Shown here: positions 52,677 through 61,233 of the stretch, piece by piece
Layout of the letters: every line of letters starts with the position of its first letter
How positions within the stretch are numbered: position 1 is the stretch's first letter
Source: Paenibacillus sp. SZ31
Lineage (GTDB): Bacteria > Bacillota > Bacilli > Paenibacillales > Paenibacillaceae
Assembly: GCF_012912005.1 (NCBI RefSeq)
Contig: NZ_JABBEA010000009.1
Span: forward strand, 62,001-126,000
Length of the DNA: 64,000 nt
Direction: 5' to 3'
Translations under genes and position numbers: made by a program
Notes under the pieces: model-generated
Databases searched by the model: none
The model's input: only the letters and a program-made list of their open reading frames with translations
Told to the model about the DNA's origin: nothing

Positions 52677-54421
52677 GAAGAAATGGCGTAACGATGAAGC
52701 TTTTCTTGGTCATGGCAGGATGTCTGGTTCTCCTATACGGAACGACGGTATTAGCCCAGTTGGTCTGGTTTCCCGACTTCTATCAGCATCAGAAGGTTAG
52801 CAGTATGAAGAAAAAGCTGTCCAAGTTCGAACAGCAATATTCCAATGGACATTGGAATGATTTGCAGCTTGCTAAGGAAACCGGGAAATTTATGCGTCAG
52901 AATCAGTCCCATCTGGTCATTCTGACGAATACCGGAAGACTGGTTAATGACCCGTTCCACATTACGCTGCTTCAGGAGGACGGGAGTCACGTGAAGGTGT
53001 CCTTGTCCTTGTTTATCAATAGTGAGAATGCAGGCTGGATTACATCCCATTTGAAATATGGGCAGGAGTTGACGGTGAGAGGCCCGGCAAGCGAATCCAT
53101 GGTCTACCCATTCAAAATCCAGGATGCCAATTCTGCCGCATGGGGAACAGAAAGCTTTCAGGAATCAATTGAACCGGTAAAGGAATGGTCAGGCGTATTG
53201 ACCGAGGTAGTTCTTCCTAATCTGGCAACGTGGAGTCAGAGACAGGGACTGCTGGTGCAGGCACTGGATAGCCGGTTCCCTTTGTCCACGGAAGACCAAC
53301 TTGCTTTGGCGAATGGCAAAATGCTCAATGAAGAATGGACGGATAGTTGGAGCGGTGTTCGGAACGTCATCACCATTGCTCCAGTGCATCGTTCCGGGCC
53401 CGAGCAACAACTGATCTTCTCGCTTACCTCTCTACAGGAGATGAGGGAAGCGAACGAGGCAACACGTTTGTTCTATGGGTATTTTGGTATTGGCGCATTT
53501 ATATTGATTCTGTTACTGGCATTGCTTCTGTCTCGAATCGTAACAAAGCCGCTGCTGGCTCTGAACCATGTCGCCAAGAAAATGTCTACGCTGGATTTCA
53601 CGGTGAAATCACCCATCCGGCGTAATGACGAAATCGGTAGTCTGTCCAATAGTCTGAATGCATTATCAGGGACCTTGGGTCAGACATTGGAAGAGCTGAG
53701 GCAGGCCAACACGCAGATGCGTACGGATATGGAAATGAAGCAGCAGATTGAACAGCGTCAACGCAAGTTTTTTGCCGATGCATCACATGAACTCAAGACA
53801 CCAATCAGCATTATTAAGGGTTATTCCGAAGGGCTGAAGGATGGCGTGAGTGAGAGCAAGCGGGAGCGTTACATTGAGATCATCGCCGATGAGACGATCA
53901 AAATGGAAACGATGGTTGAAGAGATGTTGGATCTGGTGCGACTGGAATCTTCTGCGGTTCAGTTGAATACGGATGCTGTTGCACTGGCTGACATGATTGA
54001 AGATATCGCTGGCCGTCTGGGTCCGCAGCTGAAGGACAAAGGATTGGATGTGGTGCTTGTATCCACAACAGAGCAGACGGTGGAGGGTGACCGGAGCAAG
54101 CTGGAGCAAGTTATTTTCAATATCATGATGAATGCTATACGTCATGCGATACCACATACCGATATAACTATTGAGATCAGTAGACGCGACGGTTTGGTTC
54201 ACATTTCCATTGAGAACAAGGGCGAGCAGATTGCTGAAGCTGAGCGGCAGTTTATATGGGAGAGGTTCTATCGGGTCGAGCGTTCACGTAATCGCAAAAT
54301 GGGGGGAACCGGGCTCGGCTTGGCCATTGCGAAGCAGATACTTGATCTGCATGGATGCAATTATGGAGTGGAGAATACACCGGATGGAGTCCGTTTTTAT
54401 ATTATTTTTCCTAAAGCCTAG
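52673..54421 (+). CDS. Sensor histidine kinase with large extracytoplasmic domain
   Basis: This 582-residue kinase has TM1 at about 10-30, an outer sensor of about 235 residues, TM2 at about 267-288, and HAMP (ALNHVAKKMSTLDF). The H-box is FADASHELKTP (H372), followed by N-box VIFNIMMNAIRHA, an F-box FIWERFYRVERSR and G2 GTGLGLA. Its ATG overlaps the regulator stop (ATGA), and pssA begins 21 bp after. The outer domain is not one I recognise. It probably senses an envelope signal. Confidence 0.93.
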   Translation: MRRNGVTMKLFLVMAGCLVLLYGTTVLAQLVWFPDFYQHQKVSSMKKKLSKFEQQYSNGHWNDLQLAKETGKFMRQNQSHLVILTNTGRLVNDPFHITLLQEDGSHVKVSLSLFINSENAGWITSHLKYGQELTVRGPASESMVYPFKIQDANSAAWGTESFQESIEPVKEWSGVLTEVVLPNLATWSQRQGLLVQALDSRFPLSTEDQLALANGKMLNEEWTDSWSGVRNVITIAPVHRSGPEQQLIFSLTSLQEMREANEATRLFYGYFGIGAFILILLLALLLSRIVTKPLLALNHVAKKMSTLDFTVKSPIRRNDEIGSLSNSLNALSGTLGQTLEELRQANTQMRTDMEMKQQIEQRQRKFFADASHELKTPISIIKGYSEGLKDGVSESKRERYIEIIADETIKMETMVEEMLDLVRLESSAVQLNTDAVALADMIEDIAGRLGPQLKDKGLDVVLVSTTEQTVEGDRSKLEQVIFNIMMNAIRHAIPHTDITIEISRRDGLVHISIENKGEQIAEAERQFIWERFYRVERSRNRKMGGTGLGLAIAKQILDLHGCNYGVENTPDGVRFYIIFPKA

Positions 54422-54442
54422 TACGAAAGGGAGTCAAATCTT

Positions 54443-54988
54443 ATGAAGTCTTTACCATCGATTTTAACCTTGGGGAATCTGAGTTCAGGCATGCTGGCAG
54501 TCATTATGGCTATTCATGGTGAATTCGCCCTGGCTGTGATGATGATATGGGTAGCGATGTTCTTTGATCTGTTTGATGGGTTTGCGGCCCGCAAATTGCA
54601 TTGTGAGGGTGAGTTCGGCAAAGCCCTAGATTCGCTTGCAGATGTAGTTTCGTTCGGAACAGCTCCTGTGCTGATTCTGTACCTAAATTCCATGAATGAA
54701 GTGAGCGTGCTGGGAATGGCACTGACTGCATTGTTTCCGGTATGCGGTGCATTACGACTCGCTCGTTATAATTGTCAGAAGACAGCAAGCAGTGGTTTTG
54801 TCGGGATGCCGATTACATTTGCAGGGGGGCTGATGTCCTTTTTCGCACTTTGGAGTCCTTATTTCACGCATGGTGTAGCTTATCTTGTCATTATTGTACT
54901 ATCTGGTCTCATGGTGAGCCAAATCCGATTCCCATCACTAAAACAAGTGCTAGCCTCTCATGAGAAGGATATTGTGGAACCGAAATAA
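54443..54988 (+). CDS. pssA: CDP-diacylglycerol-serine O-phosphatidyltransferase
   Basis: This 181-residue membrane protein has the full CDP-alcohol phosphotransferase signature D42-x2-D45-G46-x2-A49-R50-x8-G59-x3-D63-x3-D67 (FDLFDGFAAR, then EFGKALDSLAD). It transfers phosphatidyl from CDP-diacylglycerol to serine, giving phosphatidylserine, the precursor of phosphatidylethanolamine. The start MKSLPSILTLGNLSSG is typical for the small Gram-positive PssA. It lies between a sensor kinase and a DedA gene, 21 and 13 bp away. GAAAGGGAG precedes ATG 54443. psd is not in this window. Confidence 0.93.
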   Translation: MKSLPSILTLGNLSSGMLAVIMAIHGEFALAVMMIWVAMFFDLFDGFAARKLHCEGEFGKALDSLADVVSFGTAPVLILYLNSMNEVSVLGMALTALFPVCGALRLARYNCQKTASSGFVGMPITFAGGLMSFFALWSPYFTHGVAYLVIIVLSGLMVSQIRFPSLKQVLASHEKDIVEPK

Positions 54989-55001
54989 GGAGCGAGTCAG
55001 T

Positions 55002-55487
55002 ATGGAATTTGCTAAAGAATTTATTGGTCAATATGGATATTTCGCAATATACGGACTACTGGCTCTTGGTGTCATTGGCATGCCGATTCCGGATGAGGTG
55101 ATGATGACGTTTGTCGGATATCTCGCCTCTATCTCGGTATTGAACTATTCCGTATCCATCGCCGTCAGTTTCGGTGGCGCATTTACCGGGGGACTGCTCA
55201 GCTATATGATCGGCAAGAAGGCGGGCAGGCCGCTGGTTGAAAAATACGGCAAGTGGGTCGGCGTCAACGCCAAACGATTCAGCAGGGTGGAGTCGTGGTT
55301 CCTCAAATATGGATATTGGTCCATCATCCTGGGTTACTTCATTCCAGGCATTCGTCATCTAATGTGCTGTTTCTCCGGGATTAGCAAGATGGCAATGGGC
55401 AGGTACGTTCTCGTATCGGGCATTGGTGCATTTGTATGGTGTGTTGTCTTTATCTCGATTGGTTTTTATGTCGGTGTGTTAACTTAA
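55002..55487 (+). CDS. DedA/SNARE-associated family membrane protein
   Basis: This 161-residue protein has four or five membrane segments. The DedA features are GMPIPDEVMMTFVGYLA (the re-entrant E/D-P loop) and YFIPGIRHLMCCFSG (the F-x3-R-x2 segment after the amphipathic helix). DedA proteins act as lipid carrier or undecaprenyl-phosphate flippases (PetA/UptA group) and influence membrane integrity. AAGGAGCG before ATG 55002 sets the start. It is 13 bp after pssA, so it is probably co-transcribed. Confidence 0.9.
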   Translation: MEFAKEFIGQYGYFAIYGLLALGVIGMPIPDEVMMTFVGYLASISVLNYSVSIAVSFGGAFTGGLLSYMIGKKAGRPLVEKYGKWVGVNAKRFSRVESWFLKYGYWSIILGYFIPGIRHLMCCFSGISKMAMGRYVLVSGIGAFVWCVVFISIGFYVGVLT

Positions 55488-55523
55488 AATGGGACAGCCT
55501 GTTGCAACAACGGGCAAAGATCG

Positions 55524-55556
55524 AAGACCTCTTGAGTGTAAGGTGGTCTTTTTTTG
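55524..55556 (+). terminator. Terminator of the pssA/dedA operon
   Basis: AAGACC (55524-55529) pairs with GGTCTT (55545-55550), and T7 follows. The stem is short but the T tract is strong. Confidence 0.75.
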
Positions 55557-55616
55557 TTTTTTACGAGTTTAGCGAACTTGAGTGAGTAACGGGTACGGAC
55601 GGCTAATTTTGTGAAA

Positions 55617-55680
55617 ATACAAAAAGCCGCTCTGACCATTTCCAACCTTCGCGTTGAAGGAAAGAATGGATCAAAGCGGC
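55617..55680 (-). terminator. Terminator of the antiporter gene
   Basis: On the minus strand a long stem with GCCGCT, ATCCATT and CCTTC segments pairs with GAAGG, AATGG and AGCGGC around a GCG-type loop, ending in TTTTTGTATTTT. It lies about 90 bp after the antiporter stop. Confidence 0.8.
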
Positions 55681-55767
55681 GTGTGCTTCACGACCAACAT
55701 ATTGCATATCTAAATCAAGTATAGCTTTAAAAGCAGAATGATTTCAATACCTTTCAATTAACTACAG

Positions 55768-56958
55768 TTACCCACTTAAATGAGATTCTTCAATTCCTCG
55801 TTCAACTCGCTTTTCCCCTTTTTGGCGAGCAAAGGTGATTTTGAGGAGTGGTGGAGTGACCAGTGTAGTTACAATGACCATGATCACGACGCTCGTGAAG
55901 TATTCCGGATCAAGTAATCCGGAAGCAAGTCCGGTTGAAGCGATAATGAGCGCAACCTCACCTCTTGAAATCATTCCTGAGCCAATGGCTAATGAAGATG
56001 CCATATTAAATCCGGTCAGTCGTGCACCGGCTCCTCCACCGATAAGTTTGGTTACAATGGCGATGAGGCTTATAACGATAATAAACCAAATCTGTGAACC
56101 TACACCATCAAAGGTGACATTTAAGCCGATACTGACAAAAAACACCGGAACAAAAATTCCGTAGGCAATCGGTTCCAGTTTTGTTTCGACTTCATGTTTG
56201 AAGTTAGTTTGAGAGATGGCGATACCAGCGGCAAATGCACCAATGATTCCAGCAACACCCATCCACTCTGCAAAGTAGGAGAATCCGAAACAAATGATTA
56301 GTCCCGCAGTAATGACGGTTTCGGTTACCTTCAGTGGTGCCATCCACTTCATGATGCGTGGAACAAGGAACCAGCTGGCAGCGATGATGATCACAAAGAA
56401 TAACAGCTTTTTACCAATGAGCAGAGTGATTGAAGTGTCTCCTCCACCTGTACCTAACAAGCTCATCATAACGGCGAGAATAACGACGACCAGGACATCA
56501 TCGACGACAGCTGCACCAAGGATTGTTGTACCCTCACGAGAGCTGAGTTGATCCATGTCTTTCAGTGTCTGAACCGATATACTGACGGATGTGGCACAGA
56601 ATAAAAGTCCGAAGAAAAGCGCGTGTGTCTGCGACATGCCGAAAGCCAAGGCTGAACCGTATCCCCCGACAAAAGGTAAAATAACACCACCGACGGCCAC
56701 AGCAAAGGCAGCCTTCCAGTTTTTTTTCAATTGCTCCAGATCGGTTTCCAGTCCGGCGATGAACATCAACAACAGTACCCCGATCTCGGCCATATAATGC
56801 ACGAAATCACTTTGTTGAACCCAACCGAGCAGCGCAGGTCCGAGGATGACACCGACAATCAGTTTCCCCAATACCGAAGGTTGACCCAGTCTCACGGACA
56901 GATCTCCGGCAAGTTTGGTAAAGATCAAAATAAGTGCAAGAACCAATATAAATTCCAT
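55768..56958 (-). CDS. Cation:proton antiporter, CPA2 (KefB/NapA-like)
   Basis: This 396-residue membrane protein has about 12 membrane helices, with the CPA2 core GPALLGW near TM2, the TM5-like VVDDVLVVV (Asp-Asp pair for ion binding) and a late RGEVALIIAS. The length fits a NapA-type antiporter without a C-terminal TrkA-N domain. It exchanges Na+ or K+ for protons. GGAGAGGAG before ATG 56958 fixes the start (the frame is open upstream). The upstream leader carries a terminator, which suggests control by attenuation. Confidence 0.92.
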   Translation of the reverse strand: MEFILVLALILIFTKLAGDLSVRLGQPSVLGKLIVGVILGPALLGWVQQSDFVHYMAEIGVLLLMFIAGLETDLEQLKKNWKAAFAVAVGGVILPFVGGYGSALAFGMSQTHALFFGLLFCATSVSISVQTLKDMDQLSSREGTTILGAAVVDDVLVVVILAVMMSLLGTGGGDTSITLLIGKKLLFFVIIIAASWFLVPRIMKWMAPLKVTETVITAGLIICFGFSYFAEWMGVAGIIGAFAAGIAISQTNFKHEVETKLEPIAYGIFVPVFFVSIGLNVTFDGVGSQIWFIIVISLIAIVTKLIGGGAGARLTGFNMASSLAIGSGMISRGEVALIIASTGLASGLLDPEYFTSVVIMVIVTTLVTPPLLKITFARQKGEKRVERGIEESHLSG

Positions 56959-57157
56959 AGCTGAACTCCTCTCCGGCAGTAGCGTCAATAGGTTAACCTG
57001 TCCAAGGGTGAAGCATGCCCAACCAAGCTTTAAACCAATAAAAAGGCATGGAACCACTTCTAGAAGTGCCTTTCCATGCCATAAAAAACAAAGAGGGGCC
57101 CTTGGTGACAGGCTCCTCCGTTTTGAACGCGTATGTGATTAATTGCGTTAATTATAC
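56959..57157 (-). promoter_or_regulatory. Antiporter leader: promoter, leader RNA and early terminator
   Basis: On the minus strand a perfect TATAAT (57147-57152) is followed by a leader of about 180 nt. A hairpin GGCATGGAA/TTCCATGCC (57080-57072 with 57053-57045), with an inner ACTTC/GAAGT, and T5 (57044-57040) forms a terminator before the gene. Downstream, GGGCATG (about 57014-57020) can pair with the 3' terminator arm. This looks like an attenuated or ligand-sensed leader. I could not match it to the c-di-AMP (ydaO), Na+ or Mg2+ classes by eye. Confidence 0.55.
57040..57080 (-). terminator. Leader terminator upstream of the antiporter gene
   Basis: The stem of nine bases has an inner stem and a T5 tail on the minus strand, located between the presumed start point near 57140 and ATG 56958. 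No T tract is on the plus side, so it acts only in the antiporter direction. Confidence 0.7.
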
Positions 57158-57335
57158 CACAAATGAAGGATTCGGTAAATGGGAGCCGGATCGGATTTGA
57201 TTGAAAATGGCCGCAAAGGGGCATTTTATAGGGGAGTGCAGCGGTTTTTGTTCAGAGTGTTGTCACTTAACAGCCCGGAATTGCCGAGATATAATGATAT
57301 AGAACATAGAAGTAGGATATGAGGAGGATTTTGCA

Positions 57336-57908
57336 TTGGGCAAAAATAACAAAGGGGAGCCGAACATTCCATCCCCGACGAGCAATAAAAATTTCGCAGG
57401 CATCATTATCACGATTTCCATTCTTGCTAATGTCATTATTTTATTGTTGTTCTTCGCACCATCGATTGGCTACAAAGGTGATGTAACCTTTGATATTACG
57501 GTGTTGCCACGGTTTAATGCCGTGTTTAACAGCTTTACCTTCATCTTCCTGCTCGCAGCGCTTATTGCTATTATCAAGCGGAATGTGAAGCTGCACAAAC
57601 GATTTATTCTTGCTGCATTCTCAACGACACTTTTATTCCTCGTGACATATCTGACGTTTCATTATCTTTCACCAGAGACGTCCAAATACGGCGGCGAGGG
57701 CATCATTCGGTCCATCTATTTCTTCATTCTGATCACCCATAGTCTACTGGCAGCCCTCATTGTTCCATTGGCGTTGTTCACACTCGTGTGGGGTTGGACG
57801 AATCAATTGAAGAAACACCGCAAAATTGCACGTTGGACTATGCCAATCTGGCTGTATGTCAGCTCTACAGGTGTCGTAGTATACCTGATGATGGCACCCT
57901 ATTATTAA
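57336..57908 (+). CDS. DUF420 membrane protein (YozB-like)
   Basis: This 190-residue protein has about five membrane segments: NFAGIIITISILANVIILLL, FNAVFNSFTFIFLLAALIAI and others. The LPRFNAVFNSFTF and LHKRFILAAF/HSLLAALIVPL histidine motifs are characteristic of DUF420, proteins often encoded with cytochrome oxidase assembly genes. It starts with TTG at 57336, eight bases after GAGGAGG. It stands alone. The role is unproven, but a link to haem-copper oxidase assembly is plausible. Confidence 0.88.
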   Translation: MGKNNKGEPNIPSPTSNKNFAGIIITISILANVIILLLFFAPSIGYKGDVTFDITVLPRFNAVFNSFTFIFLLAALIAIIKRNVKLHKRFILAAFSTTLLFLVTYLTFHYLSPETSKYGGEGIIRSIYFFILITHSLLAALIVPLALFTLVWGWTNQLKKHRKIARWTMPIWLYVSSTGVVVYLMMAPYY

Positions 57909-57970
57909 TGTGATGAAGCATATCTAGTTGGATTTACGGGTAATGTTTCCATGGAAGGAGGTTCACGTTT

Positions 57971-58714
57971 ATGTACAGAGTTGTTTTGATTCGCCATGGA
58001 CAGAGCATGTGGAATGTGGAGAATCGATTTACCGGTTGGACAGATGTGGATCTGACGACGGATGGTTACGCAGAAGCTCGTAAAGCAGGGAAGATCATGA
58101 AGGAACAGGGGTTTGATTTTGATTACGCCTATGCATCTGTGCTGAAACGTTCTATTCGAACACTCGATATTGCGCTGGATGAGATGGACCTCATGTGGAT
58201 TCCCATTACGAAGACCTGGAAGCTGAATGAACGCCATTATGGTGCACTGCAAGGACTGAACAAACAGCAGACTGCCTTGAAGTATGGCGAAGACCAAGTG
58301 AAGGAATGGAGACGCTCCGTTAGCGTATCTCCTCCCGCTTTGGACGAAACCGATGATCGATATGTGCAGGATCTGGACAAGTACAAGCGGCTCGATTGCA
58401 CGATCCCGTTTACGGAGAATCTGATGGATACATCGAAGCGTGTATTGGATTACTGGAATGCGGAGATTAAACCGATGGTGTCAGCTGGCAAAAGAGTGCT
58501 GATCTCTGCGCATGGTAATACGCTCCGTTCACTCGTCATGCATCTGGACCAATTGTCCGAAGCAGACGTGATGGCGCTCAACATCCCGACAGGCATTCCG
58601 CTTGTCTATGAGTTGGATGAAGATCTGCATCCGATCGGCCACTTCTATCTGACAGCGGATGGTTCGACCTACAAACATGAAGAAATGACTCATGTCGCAA
58701 CGCCATCCGATTAA
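57971..58714 (+). CDS. gpmA: 2,3-bisphosphoglycerate-dependent phosphoglycerate mutase
   Basis: This 247-residue protein has [11 protein letters not shown] (phospho-histidine H9), the second SAHGNTLRS histidine and [11 protein letters not shown], typical of the dPGM class. It contains the C-terminal extension expected of GpmA and absent from phosphatase-like relatives. It interconverts 3- and 2-phosphoglycerate in glycolysis. GGAAGGAGG precedes ATG 57971. It is a second, cofactor-dependent mutase in a phylum that mostly uses GpmI. It stands alone. Confidence 0.94.
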   Translation: MYRVVLIRHGQSMWNVENRFTGWTDVDLTTDGYAEARKAGKIMKEQGFDFDYAYASVLKRSIRTLDIALDEMDLMWIPITKTWKLNERHYGALQGLNKQQTALKYGEDQVKEWRRSVSVSPPALDETDDRYVQDLDKYKRLDCTIPFTENLMDTSKRVLDYWNAEIKPMVSAGKRVLISAHGNTLRSLVMHLDQLSEADVMALNIPTGIPLVYELDEDLHPIGHFYLTADGSTYKHEEMTHVATPSD

Positions 58715-58796
58715 TGGAAATGGACGTATGTCTTGATTGTACGAAAAAAACATAATTATTTATCTCGTTCGGTTGATGTTTCAACAGGACGATTGG

Positions 58797-58838
58797 AAGA
58801 TGACCGCTGAATTTTAATTCGGAGGTCATCTTTTTTTT
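58797..58838 (+). terminator. Terminator after gpmA
   Basis: AAGATGACC (58797-58805) pairs with GGTCATCTT (58824-58832), with an inner AATT/AATT pair and T8. It is a strong terminator. Confidence 0.9.
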
Positions 58839-58932
58839 CTGCGATCAAGCTTGTACTTCGTTTCGTTTTGCTCCCACAGGGTAATGGTCAAACAAGACAC
58901 GATGTACATTTATCCTGAAGGAGGAGAAGCAC

Positions 58933-59103
58933 ATGTCTAAAAGAAGAGGAATAATTATGACGGCCCTTGGGGCAGGCGTGACTTATCTGATGAGGAACAA
59001 ACAAGCAAGAGATAAGCTGTTTAGCACCGTCTCGGGTATGATGAAAAGCTCCAATTCGTCGAATGGAAGAAGTAAAACCAGACCACGCGTGGAAGTGAAA
59101 TAG
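58933..59103 (+). CDS. Small 56-residue basic protein
   Basis: This short gene reads MSKRRGIIMTALGAGVTYLM, then RNKQARDKLFSTVSGMM, a Ser/Asn stretch and a basic end SKTRPRVEVK. It has one short hydrophobic helix (about 7-20) and a positively charged remainder. GAAGGAGGAG eight or more bases before ATG 58933 and the following terminator show it is expressed. It resembles tiny YrzQ-like (DUF3918) proteins of Bacilli in layout; that is recollection only. The function is unknown. Confidence 0.75.
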   Translation: MSKRRGIIMTALGAGVTYLMRNKQARDKLFSTVSGMMKSSNSSNGRSKTRPRVEVK

Positions 59104-59150
59104 ATTTCGATAGTTCGCCTATCGATTGAATTTAAAAATGATCATGAGAG

Positions 59151-59182
59151 ACCTGGAGATGAAGTCGTTCCAGGTTTTTTTT
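59151..59182 (+). terminator. Terminator after the 56-residue gene
   Basis: ACCTGGA (59151-59157) pairs with TCCAGGT (59169-59175), then T7. Confidence 0.88.
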
Positions 59183-59284
59183 GTGCAATCGAAAGCTACC
59201 TTTTGCTTTTGGTGAGGCATGCGATTTTTACCAATAAGAATGATACAATGGATACTTGCAGAACGTATGGAAGGAGATGCACAT

Positions 59285-60193
59285 ATGAAAAAAAATCGTC
59301 TGGGCACATCCGAACTGATGGTGTCTGAGATTGGGCTGGGCTGTATGTCGCTCGGAACCAATATGGAGCCCGCTCTAGGTCTGATTCATGAGGCTCTGGA
59401 TCACGGGGTTAATCTGCTGGATACAGCCGATCTGTATGACGAAGGGCGTAATGAAGAAATTGTAGGACAAGCTATTAAGGGACGTCGGGACCAAGTCATT
59501 GTGGCGACCAAAGTAGGTAATCGTCGTATTCCCGGCAAAGAGGGCTGGTCGTGGGACCCGTCCAAAGCCTATATCAAGCAGGCTGTACATGAAAGTCTGA
59601 ATCGGCTGCAGACCGATTATATCGACCTGTATCAGCTGCATGGCGGAACCTTGGACGACCCCATCGAAGAGACGATCGAAGCGTTTGAGGAGTTGAAGAA
59701 AGAAGGACTCATCCGGTATTACGGTATCTCTTCCATTCGTCCCAATGTAATTCGGGAATATGTGGAGAGGGCTTCCATCGTCAGTGTGATGAACCAGCAC
59801 AGTGTTGCTGACCGCAGAGCGGAAGAAGAGGTGCTACCTTTATTGGAACAAAAGGGGATCAGCGTAATTGCCCGTGGACCTGTGGCTAGCGGTGTGCTCG
59901 CCGATTCCGGATCTGCCAAGGCAGATAAAGGTTATCTGGACTATACGGCAGAGCAACTATACACCATTCGGCAAGGGCTAAGTCGTCTGGTCACGGATCA
60001 ACGCAGCATGGCTCAGACAGCTATTCGCTACGCGTTATCCCATCCTGCCGTAGCAGCAGTTGTCCCTGGTGCCAGTTCAAGAGACCAGTTGCTGCACAAT
60101 ATCGCCGCTTCGAATTCACCCGCGCTCACAGCTGCGGAAATTCAGGAAATACGGGAGCTAAGTCCCGCTAATCTGTACAAGCAGCATCGATAA
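59285..60193 (+). CDS. Aldo/keto reductase, YhdN/YqkF-like
   Basis: This 302-residue AKR shows GLGCMSLGT, VNLLDTADLYDEGRNEE with the catalytic Asp and Tyr, the lysine in VATKVG and the histidine in YQLHGGT. A C-terminal VPGASSRDQLLHN cofactor loop follows. GGAAGGAG before ATG 59285 excludes upstream starts in the same frame. It reduces an aldehyde or ketone with NADPH. No partner gene is present. It is a different sub-branch from the reductase at 12102. Confidence 0.92.
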   Translation: MKKNRLGTSELMVSEIGLGCMSLGTNMEPALGLIHEALDHGVNLLDTADLYDEGRNEEIVGQAIKGRRDQVIVATKVGNRRIPGKEGWSWDPSKAYIKQAVHESLNRLQTDYIDLYQLHGGTLDDPIEETIEAFEELKKEGLIRYYGISSIRPNVIREYVERASIVSVMNQHSVADRRAEEEVLPLLEQKGISVIARGPVASGVLADSGSAKADKGYLDYTAEQLYTIRQGLSRLVTDQRSMAQTAIRYALSHPAVAAVVPGASSRDQLLHNIAASNSPALTAAEIQEIRELSPANLYKQHR

Positions 60194-60278
60194 CGCCAAT
60201 AAGCCTATTTTCAATTGTAACTATACGAGGTACAATGAAGATCAGTCCAAAAAAGAACAACCAAAGGAGAGAAGACAT

Positions 60279-60605
60279 ATGGAAAGAATTCAAAGTGAAC
60301 AACAATATCTTGATACAATTAACTCTGATGGTTTTACCGTCATTAAATTTGATACAACCTGGTGTCCGGATTGCAAAAACCTGGATCGTTTTATCGGGGA
60401 TGTTATCGACCAGCATACGGATAAAACCTTCTATGCCCTGGATGCAGAAAAGTTCCAGCCGTTTGCCGAAGAGAATGGCGTACGCGGCATTCCAAGCCTG
60501 CTCGTTTTCCAGAACGGCAAGAAAATCGCACATCTGCACAGCAAATGGGCGAAAACACCTGCTCAAATCTCCGAGTACCTGGAGACGCTTGAATCCAAAG
60601 TTTAA
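60279..60605 (+). CDS. Thioredoxin-family protein with WCPDC active site
   Basis: This 108-residue thioredoxin-fold protein has active site WCPDC (C29, C32) and cis-proline region GIPSLLVF. The WCPDC centre, rather than WCGPC, marks the YtpP-like group of Bacilli. It may act as a disulfide reductase for bacillithiol-linked or other proteins in the cytosol. AAAGGAG precedes ATG 60279. It stands alone and has a strong terminator. Confidence 0.93.
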   Translation: MERIQSEQQYLDTINSDGFTVIKFDTTWCPDCKNLDRFIGDVIDQHTDKTFYALDAEKFQPFAEENGVRGIPSLLVFQNGKKIAHLHSKWAKTPAQISEYLETLESKV

Positions 60606-60615
60606 GCATACGAAG

Positions 60616-60649
60616 ACCCCTTCTTGTCCCGCGACAAGAAGGGGTTTTT
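60616..60649 (+). terminator. Terminator after the thioredoxin gene
   Basis: A 12-bp perfect stem CCCCTTCTTGTC/GACAAGAAGGGG around CCGC, followed by T5. Confidence 0.93.
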
Positions 60650-60781
60650 CTGTTTCAATCCAGCCCGGATGATGTGCATACGAATAAGTGAAACTGAGGA
60701 ACAGCGTTTGTTTAGAATTTGTTCAGTTCACCCATGTATACTGGTAGAACAAACTGAATATTTGGAGTGAACAAGATTCGT

Positions 60782-60964
60782 ATGAAGAATGAAATTTTTG
60801 AAGAAATGCACCAATTAAGTCACAATGATGACCGAAGATACCGATTATTGATGATCGGAGTGAAGCAGTTGCTGCAGGAACAAAAGGAGAATAGATATAA
60901 ACTGCTTGAGAGATTAAAGTATCGGAAGAAACACCGGAACATTCAAGTGAAAGAGTGGTACTAA
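60782..60964 (+). CDS. Possible 60-residue charged helical protein
   Basis: The frame reads MKNEIFEEMHQLSHNDDRRY and continues as a charged helix rich in Lys, Arg, Gln and Glu (QLLQEQKENRYKLLERLK). It has no cysteine or membrane part. TTGGAG lies 15 bases before ATG 60782, which is far; GTG 60767 in the same frame is too close to it. A promoter-like TTGTTC/TAGAAC region precedes. The protein composition is plausible, but expression is not proven. Confidence 0.5.
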   Translation: MKNEIFEEMHQLSHNDDRRYRLLMIGVKQLLQEQKENRYKLLERLKYRKKHRNIQVKEWY

Positions 60965-61160
60965 GCCAGACTGCTTTTTAGAAGTGAATATGAATCTGGT
61001 TGTCCATGATACATAGTATACCTCGTAGGTATCATCAATGACCCACCCGAGCAAAGAAGGAAGTAATGAAGAATAAGACTTCTTCTAATTACAGATATTC
61101 CTGTCTCTGAAGCAGTAACAGAATCATGAAGCAACAGAAGCATAGCTCAGGATATAAAAT

Positions 61161-61198
61161 ATGGCGGCCGCGTTCCGAAGGGAACGTGAGGCCGCCAT
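61161..61198 (-). terminator. Terminator of the uppP gene
   Basis: ATGGCGGCC (61161-61169) pairs with GGCCGCCAT (61190-61198), with an inner GTTCC/GGAAC stem. On the minus strand it is followed by ATTTTATA. Confidence 0.75.
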
Positions 61199-61233
61199 TG
61201 GTTTTACCTGTCTAATAATTTGATTTGTAGTGA

